From contig DATKUK010000122.1 of the NCBI GenBank assembly GCA_035530655.1, forward strand, positions 115,067 to 179,066: DNA of 64,000 nt, read 5' to 3'. How positions within the stretch are numbered: the first letter of the stretch is position 1; the number at the start of each line of letters is the position of its first letter. The position numbers were made by a program, and so were the translations under genes. Positions 26,284-35,488 of this stretch are shown in pieces. The notes beneath the pieces were generated by a model that ran no database searches, had not been told where the DNA came from, and saw nothing but the letters and a program-made list of their open reading frames with translations. The stretch comes from DATKUK01 sp035530655 (GTDB lineage: Bacteria; Planctomycetota; Phycisphaerae; UBA1845; DATKUK01).

Positions 26284-26916
26284 GGTGGAGTCCTTCTACC
26301 GGAATTTTTCAGACCGGTTCCTCTCCTTGCGGCGTCGGTGTCGTGAGCCAGAGAAGTCGAGTGAGAACTGGCGTCGACGCACGGCCGGAAGAAAGCGATG
26401 GTACGAAAGAGGAGGCGGCGAATCCTGCACGGCAATCCAAGCGACATCTCCCAGGTGAAACCACTTGTCCGCGGGCGTCAGGCCCATCAGAAATCAATAT
26501 CGGCTCATTCGGGGTGAGTCCAGCAAGGTTCTTGAACGATCGGGTCTTCTGCTGACTTGGTCTGCGCGCCTCGGCGGTCGTGCAGACCGTGCGTACGTTT
26601 CCGCAGGCTAACGTGGACAGAATGTCACACCCGGTTATCGATCGAATGCGAAGATCGCGCTGCCGGGTGACGTGGGTGCGGTGAGGCGGATCGTGACGCT
26701 TATCGAGGCCAGGTTGGTCCTAACGGCTTTTCGTCCGATAAGAGCGTCTGGCGCGTCGCGCATCGCATGTGCCGATAAGCAGGTCCCTTGCCCTGCCGAT
26801 GGCTGCGGGGTGAGGGTGTTGCCCCGCGTGCGCGATGGCGCGGGCCGGGGCACGGCGATGGTACGTGCTTGGTTTGTGGGGTTTGGCGCAGGCGCCCCGA
26901 CAGGAGCCGGCGAGCG
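26284..26916. other. Long divergent intergenic region with four CGATAA-type motifs
   Basis: 633 bases without a credible gene; frames here are Arg-rich and lack family features. It separates the leftward arylsulfotransferase-like gene from the rightward polymerase operon. Motifs: ATCGATAA (26635-26642) and CTCGATAA (26700-26707) read on the minus strand, TCCGATAA (26734-26741) and GCCGATAA (26771-26778) on the plus strand. Each orientation points toward the gene it could serve. Confidence 0.6.
26734..26778 (+). promoter_or_regulatory. Paired CCGATAAG motifs upstream of the polymerase operon
   Basis: TCCGATAAG (from 26734) and GCCGATAAG (from 26771), 37 bases apart in the same orientation and 139-183 bases before the operon's first start codon. 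No clear TAAA-like box accompanies them. Confidence 0.4.
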
Positions 26917-28317
26917 GTGTCGCTTCACGCGATCTTCTTCATCCTGTATTATGTCGTCAGTTGCGTGGTTGCGCTGGTGTCGCCGATCGTCGGGGTCGTC
27001 TGCTACCTGGTTGTCTACCATGTGTACCCCGAAACGACGTGGTGGGGCCACGAATTAGCTCCTCTACATATTCGTTATTCCCTTTTCATCGCCGTGGCGA
27101 CGGGCATCGGGTTTGTCGCCCATGCGCACAAACACCCGACGCTCCGGCCGTACATCAGTCTGTTCGAAGTGCTGTGTTTTCTGATGCTGGCCAATATCTG
27201 GTTGACACCGTTGATCGGTGCCGGGTGGCTGCGGTGGACGGCCATGAAATTGGATAAGATGACGAAGATTTTCATCTTCCTTTTTTTGTTGGCCCACATC
27301 GTGGTGCGGATGCGCTATTACCAGTGGCTGGTTCTGGCCTGGGTGATCAGCGCGTTGTATGTGGGTCACGCCGCGCATACGGCCCCACGCGGCAGCTTTT
27401 ACCTGGGCCGATTGGATGGCATCGGCGGGCCCGATTTTCGGGAGGCGACCGCGCTGAGTCTGCATCTGGCTGCTACGCTGCCTCTAATCGGGGTCCAGTT
27501 TCTGCGGCCGGGCCTCTGGCCCAAGGTGCTGAGCTTCTTTGCGGCTGCGTTTGCGTGCCAGGGCATCATCCTGGCGCAGGGCCGTTCGGCCATGGTCGGA
27601 CTGGTAGCCGGTGTCGTCACAGCGGTTTGTCGCTCGCCGAAAGGGCGGCGCGCGAGAATCGGCTTGGCCATCACGCTTGGGCTGATTGGGGGGTACAGCC
27701 TCACCGACGATGCGTTTTGGCAGCGCATGCGCACGATTCTTGCTCCCTCCGAACAGCGTGACCCATCCGCTCAGGGACGAATCCATATCTGGCGGACCGC
27801 GCTGCACATGTGGGAGGACTATCCGCTGGGTATTGGGATCGGAACGTTCGAGCCCATTATTGGCAAGTACAGTCGAAGCCTGGACGGCTCGGACTCGCAC
27901 AGCAGCTATATCGATGCGCTTGTTGAGCTTGGGGTACAGGGCTTCGTGCTACTAAGCGCGCTGATCTTCTGTTCGTTTCGTGAGTTGACACGCTGTCGAA
28001 GGTTAGCGCGAGGCACGGTCCTGCAGCGAGATATTGACCTGCAGGTCTATGCCCTGCGTATAAGTCTGGTGGTGTTTCTCTTCGCGAGTCTAACCCTGAC
28101 TCGGCTTTACGCCGAGGCCTTCTGGTGGTTGCTGGCGATGCCGTTGTGTCTGCGCCGTTCGCTTCAGAACGAACTGGCCAGACTCGACCGGCCCCCTTCG
28201 CGATGCGGCTCTGGTATGGATGAAGTCGACTGGGAAACAGCGGATGACCCGGACCTTGTGTGGCCGGAGTCAGGCGGTTCTGCCGTGGTGGATGAGCCGG
28301 CGGAGGCGAAGAGGTGA
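26917..28317 (+). CDS. O-antigen ligase/polymerase (Wzy/WaaL) family membrane protein
   Basis: 466 aa from GTG at 26917, chosen because CAGGAG lies ten bases upstream and the protein then opens with a membrane helix (SLHAIFFILYYVVSCVVALV). The longer frame adds an Arg-rich segment. Roughly ten or more hydrophobic helices are present. The large periplasmic loop carries GRIHIWRTALHMWEDYPLGI and DSHSSYIDALVELGVQGF, the motif cluster of PF04932 ligases and polymerases. The C-terminal 50 residues are acidic and soluble. It would polymerise undecaprenyl-linked repeat units or ligate the chain. It heads a coupled operon: its stop overlaps the start of the GT4 gene. Confidence 0.85.
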   Translation: MSLHAIFFILYYVVSCVVALVSPIVGVVCYLVVYHVYPETTWWGHELAPLHIRYSLFIAVATGIGFVAHAHKHPTLRPYISLFEVLCFLMLANIWLTPLIGAGWLRWTAMKLDKMTKIFIFLFLLAHIVVRMRYYQWLVLAWVISALYVGHAAHTAPRGSFYLGRLDGIGGPDFREATALSLHLAATLPLIGVQFLRPGLWPKVLSFFAAAFACQGIILAQGRSAMVGLVAGVVTAVCRSPKGRRARIGLAITLGLIGGYSLTDDAFWQRMRTILAPSEQRDPSAQGRIHIWRTALHMWEDYPLGIGIGTFEPIIGKYSRSLDGSDSHSSYIDALVELGVQGFVLLSALIFCSFRELTRCRRLARGTVLQRDIDLQVYALRISLVVFLFASLTLTRLYAEAFWWLLAMPLCLRRSLQNELARLDRPPSRCGSGMDEVDWETADDPDLVWPESGGSAVVDEPAEAKR

Positions 28318-29486
28318 GCACAGGTTCCATACGTGTGCTGCATGTGGTCTGGGCGCTGCGACCGGGTGGGCTCGAGCGAGCACTCTGTCAGGTCATCCGG
28401 GCCAGCCATGCCGATGGCGTAGAGCACGCGGTGCTGTGTCTCGATGCATCGGGCGAGTGCGCGCAGACACTTCCACGCGGTATTCCGGTCTTCGTGGCCG
28501 CCTGTGGCGGCAACGACCGAGCCGGGGCGCGGGCGGTACGGCGAGTCGCGCGCGACCATGAGGCACACATCGTGCACGCGCATAACTGGGCTGCTTGGCC
28601 GGCGGCTGCGCTCGGCCGGCACACCACCGGCAGCCGGCTGATCTGGACGCTTCAGGGCTGGGACAGCGAACGACCTCTGACATACAAGCGTCGCCTTGCG
28701 TGCATGCTGTTGAGTCGCGTTACGTCGGCGCTCACGGCGGTCAGCTTTGAGGCGGCCGAGCGGTTCTGCCGCGAGACGCACGTGCCTCGACAGCGTGTTG
28801 AAGTGATCGGCAACCCCGTCGACGTCCGTCAGTTTGCCGGCATGAAGCCGCGTGGATGCGTCAATGGGCGAATCGTCGTCGCCGGGGTAGGGCGGCTGAC
28901 GCAGATCAAGGACTGGCCGGTCTGGCTCGAGGCTATAAGGCTGCTGCGACGTGCGGTATCGACGGACGTGCAATGCATCGTGGCTGGCGACGGCCCGATG
29001 CGGGGGCGCCTGGAACAGTTGTGCTGGCGACTGGGTCTGGCCGACACGGTCGAGTTTGTGGGATACCAGCCCAACGTGGCTGGGGTGCTGGCGCGAGCAG
29101 ACGTGGTGATGCTGTTGTCGCGCCGGGAAGGCCTGCCCATGGCGCTATTGGAGGCGATGGCAGCCGGCGTGCCGGTGGTGGCCACCTGCGTGGGGGGCGT
29201 GCCGGAAGTCGTGATCGATGGCTTGACTGGGCTGCTGGTTGAGCCCGGTCGTCCCGATCAGGCGGCCACGGCCCTAGCCAGGCTTATGGGTGACGGGCAC
29301 CTGGCGCGTTGTCTGAGTGAGGCCGGCCGCCAGCACGTCACCAACCGCTTCAGTCTGGACCGCGTAGCCGCGCAGTACGTCCGGCTTTACCGCCGTGTGG
29401 TGCCGCCGGGCAGTCGCCCGACCGATCGGTTCGCATCTCGCCGACGCGCTCGGCTAACCGCAGTGCAAGCAGGGCAGTGGAGTTAG
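28314..29486 (+). CDS. GT4-family glycosyltransferase
   Basis: 390 aa, starting with GTG inside the previous stop (GTGA overlap). The N-terminal Rossmann domain shows VLHVVWALRPGGLERALC. The C-terminal domain shows VAGVGRLTQIKDW, IVAGDGPMRGRLEQL and the conserved E-x7-E region SRREGLPMALLEAMAAGVPV. It transfers a nucleotide-activated sugar with retention to the growing lipid-linked oligosaccharide on the cytoplasmic side. Donor and linkage cannot be assigned. Confidence 0.88.
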   Translation: MSTGSIRVLHVVWALRPGGLERALCQVIRASHADGVEHAVLCLDASGECAQTLPRGIPVFVAACGGNDRAGARAVRRVARDHEAHIVHAHNWAAWPAAALGRHTTGSRLIWTLQGWDSERPLTYKRRLACMLLSRVTSALTAVSFEAAERFCRETHVPRQRVEVIGNPVDVRQFAGMKPRGCVNGRIVVAGVGRLTQIKDWPVWLEAIRLLRRAVSTDVQCIVAGDGPMRGRLEQLCWRLGLADTVEFVGYQPNVAGVLARADVVMLLSRREGLPMALLEAMAAGVPVVATCVGGVPEVVIDGLTGLLVEPGRPDQAATALARLMGDGHLARCLSEAGRQHVTNRFSLDRVAAQYVRLYRRVVPPGSRPTDRFASRRRARLTAVQAGQWS

Positions 29487-29491
29487 CGCCA

Positions 29492-31453
29492 ATGTGTGGG
29501 ATTGCGGGAATCTGCGATGCGAAAGGCTTGTCGCCGGATGATCGGCGCTTGCTGCCGGACATGGTATCCGTACTTCATCACCGCGGACCCGACGACAACG
29601 GCTTGTATTACGACGACCACTGTGCTCTCGGCCACGCACGCCTAAGCATCATCGATCTGGTCGGCGGCCGCCAGCCCATGTGCAACGAGAACGGCGCGGT
29701 CTGGGTCGCCTTTAACGGCGAGATCTACAACTTCGCGGCGCTGCGCGATCGGCTCGTGGGAAAGGGCCATCGATTCACCACTCGAAGCGATACGGAGGTG
29801 CTCGTACACCTGTACGAAGAAGAAGGGCCCGGCATGCTCGCCCATCTGGAGGGCATGTTCGCGCTGGCAATTTGGGATACGCACCGCCGACGGCTGCTGC
29901 TGGCGCGGGATCGGCTGGGCATTAAGCCGCTCTATATATGGTCACAAGGTGGTCGCCTGGCGTTCGGCTCGGAACTCAAGGCCGTACTTTGTGCCGGGGC
30001 GCCCCGGCGGGTCCGTCCCGACGCATTGCTGGACTATCTGTGCTATCTGTACGTGCCATCGCCGAAGAGTATCTTCGACGGCGTCGAGAAGCTCGAGGCG
30101 GGCTGGGGTGCCATCTGGCAGGAGGGAGTCCTGCGCCGCTTCCAATACTGGGACGTGCCGACCGAACACACCATAGAGGGTAACCCCGATGAGTTGACGG
30201 TTCAGCTTGGCGATCTTGTGCGTCGTGCGGTGCAGCAACGCCTGGTGGCCGATGTGCCGCTTGGGGCGTTCCTCAGCGGTGGGCTCGATTCAAGCACTGT
30301 GGTAGCGGGCATGGCCGAACTGGCCAACCGTCCGCCCGTGACGTGTTCGGTCGGCTTCGACGTGGCGGCGTTCAACGAGCTTGATGCAGCGCGGGTGGTG
30401 GCGAGACGGTTTGGCGCCGACCATCATGAGCACGTTGTCCGGCCCGACGCCGTGGCGGTGGCGCAGAAACTCGCGTGGCACTATGACGAACCGTTTGCGG
30501 ATCCCTCGGCCGTGCCGACGTACTATGTGTCGCAGGCGGCTCGTGAACACGTAAAGGTTGCCCTGTCCGGTGACGGCGGCGACGAGAATTTCGGCGGCTA
30601 CCGTCGGTACCGATTCGCCGCAGCCGAGCAGCGCATACGGGCGCACATACCCCAGTGGCTGCGTTGGGCGACGTTCGGGCCGGCTGGACTGGTCTACCCC
30701 AAAGCAGACTGGCTACCGAAAGTTTTTCGGGCACAAAGCACACTGCGGAACCTTGCGGCCGATCCGGAGCGGGCCTTCTTCCAAAGCGTCGTCCAACTGG
30801 CACCCGGCACGGCTCGTCGCCTGCTGTCGGATGATCTGCAGGCTGCTCTGGCCGATTACGATCCGTTCAGCGTCTTACAGCGACATTTCGATCGCTGCCA
30901 AGCCACACATGTGGCGGCGCGGTGCATGTACGTCGATTTGAAGACGTACCTGCCCGACGACATTCTGTGCAAGGTGGACCGGGCGAGCATGGCCTGTTCG
31001 CTCGAGGTGCGTGTTCCGCTGTTGGACCACCGGATTGTCGAGTTCGCCGCAGCCGTACCGTCGTCGCTGAAGATACGCCGAGGCAGCGGCAAGTGGCTGC
31101 TGAAGGAGTTGATGCGCCCGACGCTGGGCGCAGAGGTGGTTGACCGGCCGAAGCAGGGCTTCTGCATGCCCGTCGGGCAGTGGCTTCGCGGGCCGTTGCG
31201 GAGCATGGCCGGTGACCTGCTTCTGGGCGGCGGGGGCGCGACCGATGAATGGCTGAATCGAACGCGGATCGAAGGGCTGTGGCGGCAGCACCAAACCGGA
31301 CGTCGCAACTGTGAATCGACTTTGTGGGCCTTGCTGATGCTGGAGTTGTGGGCCAGGCAGTCGCTGCGCGGCGCCGATGCGCGAGCAAGCGCGAACGAGG
31401 AAGAAAAGATCGAATCCATGCGAGGCGCGCAATCGTGCGGATCGCAAGCCTGA
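29492..31453 (+). CDS. asnB: Asparagine synthase (glutamine-hydrolysing)-type amidotransferase
   Basis: 653 aa. The ATG at 29492 is followed directly by Cys2, the essential N-terminal nucleophile of class II glutamine amidotransferases (MCGIAGICDAKG). RGPDDNG, NGEIYNF and SDTEVLVHLYEEEG complete the glutaminase domain. The synthetase domain has the ATP pyrophosphatase motif LSGGLDSSTVV and SGDGGDENFGGYRRY, then DRASMACSLEVRVPLLDH. In polysaccharide loci this family usually amidates a sugar acid or other carboxylate rather than making free asparagine; that role is inferred from position. GGAG sits ten bases before the ATG. The following gene starts inside its 3' end. Confidence 0.9.
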   Translation: MCGIAGICDAKGLSPDDRRLLPDMVSVLHHRGPDDNGLYYDDHCALGHARLSIIDLVGGRQPMCNENGAVWVAFNGEIYNFAALRDRLVGKGHRFTTRSDTEVLVHLYEEEGPGMLAHLEGMFALAIWDTHRRRLLLARDRLGIKPLYIWSQGGRLAFGSELKAVLCAGAPRRVRPDALLDYLCYLYVPSPKSIFDGVEKLEAGWGAIWQEGVLRRFQYWDVPTEHTIEGNPDELTVQLGDLVRRAVQQRLVADVPLGAFLSGGLDSSTVVAGMAELANRPPVTCSVGFDVAAFNELDAARVVARRFGADHHEHVVRPDAVAVAQKLAWHYDEPFADPSAVPTYYVSQAAREHVKVALSGDGGDENFGGYRRYRFAAAEQRIRAHIPQWLRWATFGPAGLVYPKADWLPKVFRAQSTLRNLAADPERAFFQSVVQLAPGTARRLLSDDLQAALADYDPFSVLQRHFDRCQATHVAARCMYVDLKTYLPDDILCKVDRASMACSLEVRVPLLDHRIVEFAAAVPSSLKIRRGSGKWLLKELMRPTLGAEVVDRPKQGFCMPVGQWLRGPLRSMAGDLLLGGGGATDEWLNRTRIEGLWRQHQTGRRNCESTLWALLMLELWARQSLRGADARASANEEEKIESMRGAQSCGSQA

Positions 31454-33834
31454 CAATGTGCTACCCCGCCCCGTGGGCGCCGCACCGGGGACTGTTTGTC
31501 CAGCGGCGCCTGGCGGCGCTGTCTCAGTTGGCGGAGATCGAGATGGTCTGCCCGCAGCCTTGCCTGCCGCCTCTGCGCCCGAGACCCAGCCATCGCTTCT
31601 TACCAAGCCACCCGCCCGTGACCTACGAGCCCATGTATTACCTGCCCGGCGCGATGAAGTCGTTCGACGGGAGGTTGTTCGGTCGGGCGGCCTTACGCGG
31701 TCTGCGCCGGCGTGGCGGCCGGTTTGATTTCGACATTATCGATGCCCACTTCTGCTGGCCCGACGGTGTCGGGGCTGTGCACGCAGCCCAAGCGCTAGAC
31801 CGTCCGGTGACCATCACATTGCGAGGCAAGCTGGCCTCGGCGTGCGGCAATCGTCGAATCCGGCGGCAGGTCGCTTGGGCTCTAGAGCAGGCCGATGCCC
31901 TCATTGCCGTGTCCGACGACTTGGCCGAGCAGGCGAGGCGTCTGGTGGGCGGATCGCTCCGCATTGCGGTGCTGCCCAACGCGGTGGATCGAAACGAGTT
32001 CTGCCCCATGAATCAGGCCGAGGCCCGCGCGCAACTGGGGTGGTCGCAGCAGGCAAAGTACGTGGTTTCGGTCGGGCAGGCGCTGCCACGCAAAGGCTTC
32101 CATCGTTTGCTGGCCGTCTGGCCCGAGGTACGGCGGCAATTGGGTGATGTTCGCCTCATTCTCGTGGGCCCGTCGGCCGGACCCGCCGCCTACGCCCGGC
32201 ACATCCGAGAGATGGTGGCATCTCTGGATGGCGCAGCGGCATGGTTGGGCCCGCAGGATCCTACAGCGATCAATCTGATGCTTAACGGGGCTGATCTGTT
32301 TGCCCTGGCCACGACCACCGAGGGTTGGTGCAACGCAATAAGCGAGGCGCTGGCCGCCGGCACGCCGGTCGTGACCACCGATGTGGGCGGCAACCCCGAA
32401 CAACTCGCCGATTGCGAACTCGGCACGCTCGTGCCACGCGAGGCCGACGATGGCTCGTGGTGCGATGCGATCTGCCATTCGCTGACGCGCACATGGGATC
32501 GACCGCGCATCGCCGCCTGGCGAAGCGATTGGACCTGGCAGGAGGTGGCGCGGCGGACTCGGGACGTCCTGCAACATGCCTCGCAGCAACATAACCGGCG
32601 CGGGCACCGCGTCTTAATGCTGTTGACAAACGCCTTTGATCCCGACCCCCGCGTAGCGGCTGAAGCCCGCAGCCTGAACGAGGCCGGATGCGATGTGACC
32701 GTCCTGGCGTGGGATCGTGACGCCCGGCGCCCACGATGCGAGCAGGAGGAAGGCATAGCGGTCAAACGAATCGCCGTGCGGTCTACCCATGCCCGCGGGC
32801 TGAGCCAGTCGTGGTATCTGGCGCGATACTGGCTGATGGCGTGCCGTTGGGCATGGGGCGGCCGGTTCCACGCTGTTCACTGTCACGACCTGGATACCTT
32901 GCCGGCCGGTTGGCTGCTCGGCCTGATCAAACGCGTGCCGGTCGTGTACGACGCGCATGAAGTTTACACCGACATGATGCGGGGGCACCTGCCGCGGCCG
33001 GTTGTGCATGTGTTGGGAGCGTTAGAGAGGCTCCTGGTGCGTTGCTGTGCGGGTTTGATCACAGCCGGCGATCTTCAGGCGGACGAGTTACACCGCAGGT
33101 GGTGTCGTCGACCGACTTCCGTCGGCAACTACAAACGGCTGGAGGACTTCCATCTGCCAGACGCGCTTGTACGGCGCCGCCGCGAACAGTTGGGCTTTGG
33201 CTCGGATGTGCTGGTGGTCAGCTACATCGCCAACCTCGGTCGAGACCGCCTGATCAGCCCGCTGATTGAGGCTGTGGCGGCTGACCGGCGATTCGGCCTC
33301 ATCCTCGGCGGCGACGGCTCGCAGCGCGTGCTGGCCGAGCGGGCGGCCAAGCGGTACGGCAACATTCGCTATCTCGGGCGGGTTCCGCCGGAGCAGGTGC
33401 CGCTTCTGACACTGTGCAGCGATGTCGTGTACTACGCGCTCAAGCCGACCACGCTGGCAATGGCCTATGCTCCCCCCAACAAGCTCTACGAGGCACTGGC
33501 CGCCGGCCGGGCGCTGCTGGCAGGCGCCTTTGGCGAGATCGCTCGCGTCGTCCGCCGCTATCAATGTGGCGTGCTCATGAGGACCGTTACCGCAAGGGAA
33601 GTGGCCGAGGGTCTCAGCGTACTGGCCGATCGGCAGACGTTAAGGCGGATGCAGGCGAACGCGGCGCGCGCCGCCCGCGAGCAGTACAACTGGCAGCAAG
33701 CAGCCGATGCCCTGCTGGGCGTCTACGAAAAGATCCTCGGGCATACGTTGCGGCAAGGTACCCGCCCGATCATCAACTCGGACACGCTCCGACGGGGCGG
33801 TGCGACAACAGAGCCTGTCGGGGTGCTGCAATGA
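31435..33834 (+). CDS. Fused double GT4 glycosyltransferase
   Basis: 799 aa from GTG at 31435, 19 bases inside the amidotransferase gene; the frame opens VRIASLTMCYPAPWAPHRGL as in GT4 N-terminal domains. Residues 1 to about 380 form one enzyme: NAVDRNEF, VVSVGQALPRKGFHRLL, and TTTEGWCNAISEALAAGTPV with the E-x7-E motif. From about residue 395 (GHRVLMLLTNAFDPDPRVAA) a second GT-B enzyme begins, with VPVVYDAHEVYTDMMRG and GRVPPEQVPLL, ending with PPNKLYEALAAGRALL. There is no stop or frameshift between them. Two successive transfers by one polypeptide would fit. The second half is more divergent at the nucleotide-binding Glu pair. Confidence 0.82.
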   Translation: MRIASLTMCYPAPWAPHRGLFVQRRLAALSQLAEIEMVCPQPCLPPLRPRPSHRFLPSHPPVTYEPMYYLPGAMKSFDGRLFGRAALRGLRRRGGRFDFDIIDAHFCWPDGVGAVHAAQALDRPVTITLRGKLASACGNRRIRRQVAWALEQADALIAVSDDLAEQARRLVGGSLRIAVLPNAVDRNEFCPMNQAEARAQLGWSQQAKYVVSVGQALPRKGFHRLLAVWPEVRRQLGDVRLILVGPSAGPAAYARHIREMVASLDGAAAWLGPQDPTAINLMLNGADLFALATTTEGWCNAISEALAAGTPVVTTDVGGNPEQLADCELGTLVPREADDGSWCDAICHSLTRTWDRPRIAAWRSDWTWQEVARRTRDVLQHASQQHNRRGHRVLMLLTNAFDPDPRVAAEARSLNEAGCDVTVLAWDRDARRPRCEQEEGIAVKRIAVRSTHARGLSQSWYLARYWLMACRWAWGGRFHAVHCHDLDTLPAGWLLGLIKRVPVVYDAHEVYTDMMRGHLPRPVVHVLGALERLLVRCCAGLITAGDLQADELHRRWCRRPTSVGNYKRLEDFHLPDALVRRRREQLGFGSDVLVVSYIANLGRDRLISPLIEAVAADRRFGLILGGDGSQRVLAERAAKRYGNIRYLGRVPPEQVPLLTLCSDVVYYALKPTTLAMAYAPPNKLYEALAAGRALLAGAFGEIARVVRRYQCGVLMRTVTAREVAEGLSVLADRQTLRRMQANAARAAREQYNWQQAADALLGVYEKILGHTLRQGTRPIINSDTLRRGGATTEPVGVLQ

Positions 33835-35255
33835 ACCACTGGGTGGCCGGCAACGTGATTACCCCACTTCTGGAGCGAGTGCTCGGCCGCAACACGGTCC
33901 GTCTAGCGGCACAGCTCGAAGGCAGCCAGTGGCTGGATCGCCAGGCGCTTCGCACGATGCAGATCGAGAAGCTGCGGACCTTGTTAGAGCACGCGCGGGA
34001 ACACTGCCCGTTTTACCGTCGTCGCTTCGACGAGAGCGGAGTGGATCCAGCGCACGTCACCTCATTGCTGGATCTTCGGCGGCTGCCTCTGCTTTTGCGG
34101 CGGGATGTGGCGCAAAATCGCCGTGCCCTAAGTTGGCCGGACGTGCCCGGCGGGCTCATCCGCTCGAACACCGGCGGGTCGACCGGCGAGCCGCTCGTGT
34201 TTTATGTCGATCGCAGGCGGCAGTCGGCCTTCAAAGCGGCCAGGATCCGCGCCCAACGCTGGTTCGGTGTCGATCCTGGCGACCGTCAGGTGTACTTGTG
34301 GGGGGCGCCGGCCGAGCTTTCGCAACAGGACCGCCTCAAGAGCTTCCGCGATTGGCTGACCAATGAGTTGCTTCTCAGCGCATTTGAGATGTCGCCCGAA
34401 CGCATGGACGAATACATCGGCCGCATCGAGCGCTCCAACCCGACGTGCGTCTTCGGCTATCCGAGCACACTGGCTCTATTGTGCGAGCATACGGCGCGTC
34501 GCGGGCACCGGATGCGCACCCCGGCGCTCAAGGCTGTGCTGGTTACAGGCGAATTGCTCTATGACCATCAGCGCACGCTGATCGAGCGCACCTTCGATGT
34601 GCGTGTAGGCGATGGATACGGCAGTCGCGACGGAGGCTTTATCGCCCATGAGTGCCCGGCTGGTGCGATGCACGTCACCGATGAGCTGACCATCGTCGAG
34701 CTTATACGCCCGGACGGTCTTGCAGCCGAGCCGGGCCAGACCGGCGAGATCGTCGTGACCGATCTGGAGGCGTACTGCATGCCGTTGATACGCTACTGCA
34801 CCGGCGACCTGGCCCGCCGACCGATTGCCGAACGCAACGGGTGCGAATGCGGTAGGGGGTTGAGTATTCTCGAAATGGTTGAAGGCCGCAACACAGACCT
34901 GCTCGTTGCCCCCGATGGTACGGCCAAGCACGCGCTGTCGCTGATCTACGTGTTGCGCGATATGGACAGCGTCAGTCAGTTCAGGATTGTGCAGCAGGCG
35001 GATTTCTCGGTGGACATTGTTGTGGTGCCCGCATGTCCGGGTGGTTTGGATGAACGTGATCGTCGGCGAATCCGCAAGGGTGTTGCCGGCCACATGGGCA
35101 GCGATGTGGCTTGCCGTCTCGAGGAGGTGTCTGCCATCCCGCCGGGAGGCTCCGGTAAGCACCGCTATGTAGTCTCGCACGCCGCGTCGTCGGTCACGCC
35201 GCGAAGGCCGGTCGACGCTCGGCTGATCGGTACCGCAACGGTGCCGAGTAGCTGA
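33831..35255 (+). CDS. CapK/PaaK-like adenylate-forming enzyme
   Basis: 474 aa, ATGA overlap with the previous stop. It belongs to the phenylacetate-CoA ligase/CapK branch: SNTGGSTGEPLVFYVD is the phosphate-binding loop, FGYPSTLALLCEH and DGYGSRDGGFIAHEC give the adenine/acyl site, and TDLEAYCMPLIRYCTGDLA and GRNTDLL lead into the C-terminal lid. Members in capsule clusters are thought to activate a carboxylic acid that is then attached to a sugar; the acid is unknown. It closes a five-gene coupled operon that also contains the amidotransferase, so a substituent carried on an amide is possible. Confidence 0.8.
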   Translation: MNHWVAGNVITPLLERVLGRNTVRLAAQLEGSQWLDRQALRTMQIEKLRTLLEHAREHCPFYRRRFDESGVDPAHVTSLLDLRRLPLLLRRDVAQNRRALSWPDVPGGLIRSNTGGSTGEPLVFYVDRRRQSAFKAARIRAQRWFGVDPGDRQVYLWGAPAELSQQDRLKSFRDWLTNELLLSAFEMSPERMDEYIGRIERSNPTCVFGYPSTLALLCEHTARRGHRMRTPALKAVLVTGELLYDHQRTLIERTFDVRVGDGYGSRDGGFIAHECPAGAMHVTDELTIVELIRPDGLAAEPGQTGEIVVTDLEAYCMPLIRYCTGDLARRPIAERNGCECGRGLSILEMVEGRNTDLLVAPDGTAKHALSLIYVLRDMDSVSQFRIVQQADFSVDIVVVPACPGGLDERDRRRIRKGVAGHMGSDVACRLEEVSAIPPGGSGKHRYVVSHAASSVTPRRPVDARLIGTATVPSS

Positions 35256-35325
35256 CAGCGTCGCCCGAGGATGCGGCGTTGGGCTCCACATTGATTGGAC
35301 GGTTATCGGTCGAAACAGGTCGGAC

Positions 35326-35344
35326 CGGCATCCAACGGATGCCG
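35326..35344. repeat. Perfect 8-bp hairpin between operons
   Basis: CGGCATCC, loop AAC, GGATGCCG. There is no T-run on either side, so it is not a standard intrinsic terminator. It lies between the CapK-like gene and the rfbF promoter. Confidence 0.5.
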
Positions 35345-35379
35345 ACAAAGCGAACCGATGGCCGCAGCGATGGTCCCCA

Positions 35380-35407
35380 TAAAGTGACCCCACTTCAAAG
35401 CCGATAA
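35380..35407 (+). promoter_or_regulatory. Sigma-28-like promoter upstream of rfbF
   Basis: TAAA (35380-35383, part of TAAAGTGA), 16 bases, GCCGATAA (35400-35407). The octamer is identical to the FliA -10 consensus and TAAAG matches its -35; spacing is one base over the usual 15. The rfbF start codon follows 81 bases later. Confidence 0.6.
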
Positions 35408-35488
35408 AGCAGGGGGCTATGGCGCTGTGGCGCGCCGTGTGTCCTCGACGGTCGTGGTTGAAGACAGCGCCCAGAGCGGAGCCAACTC

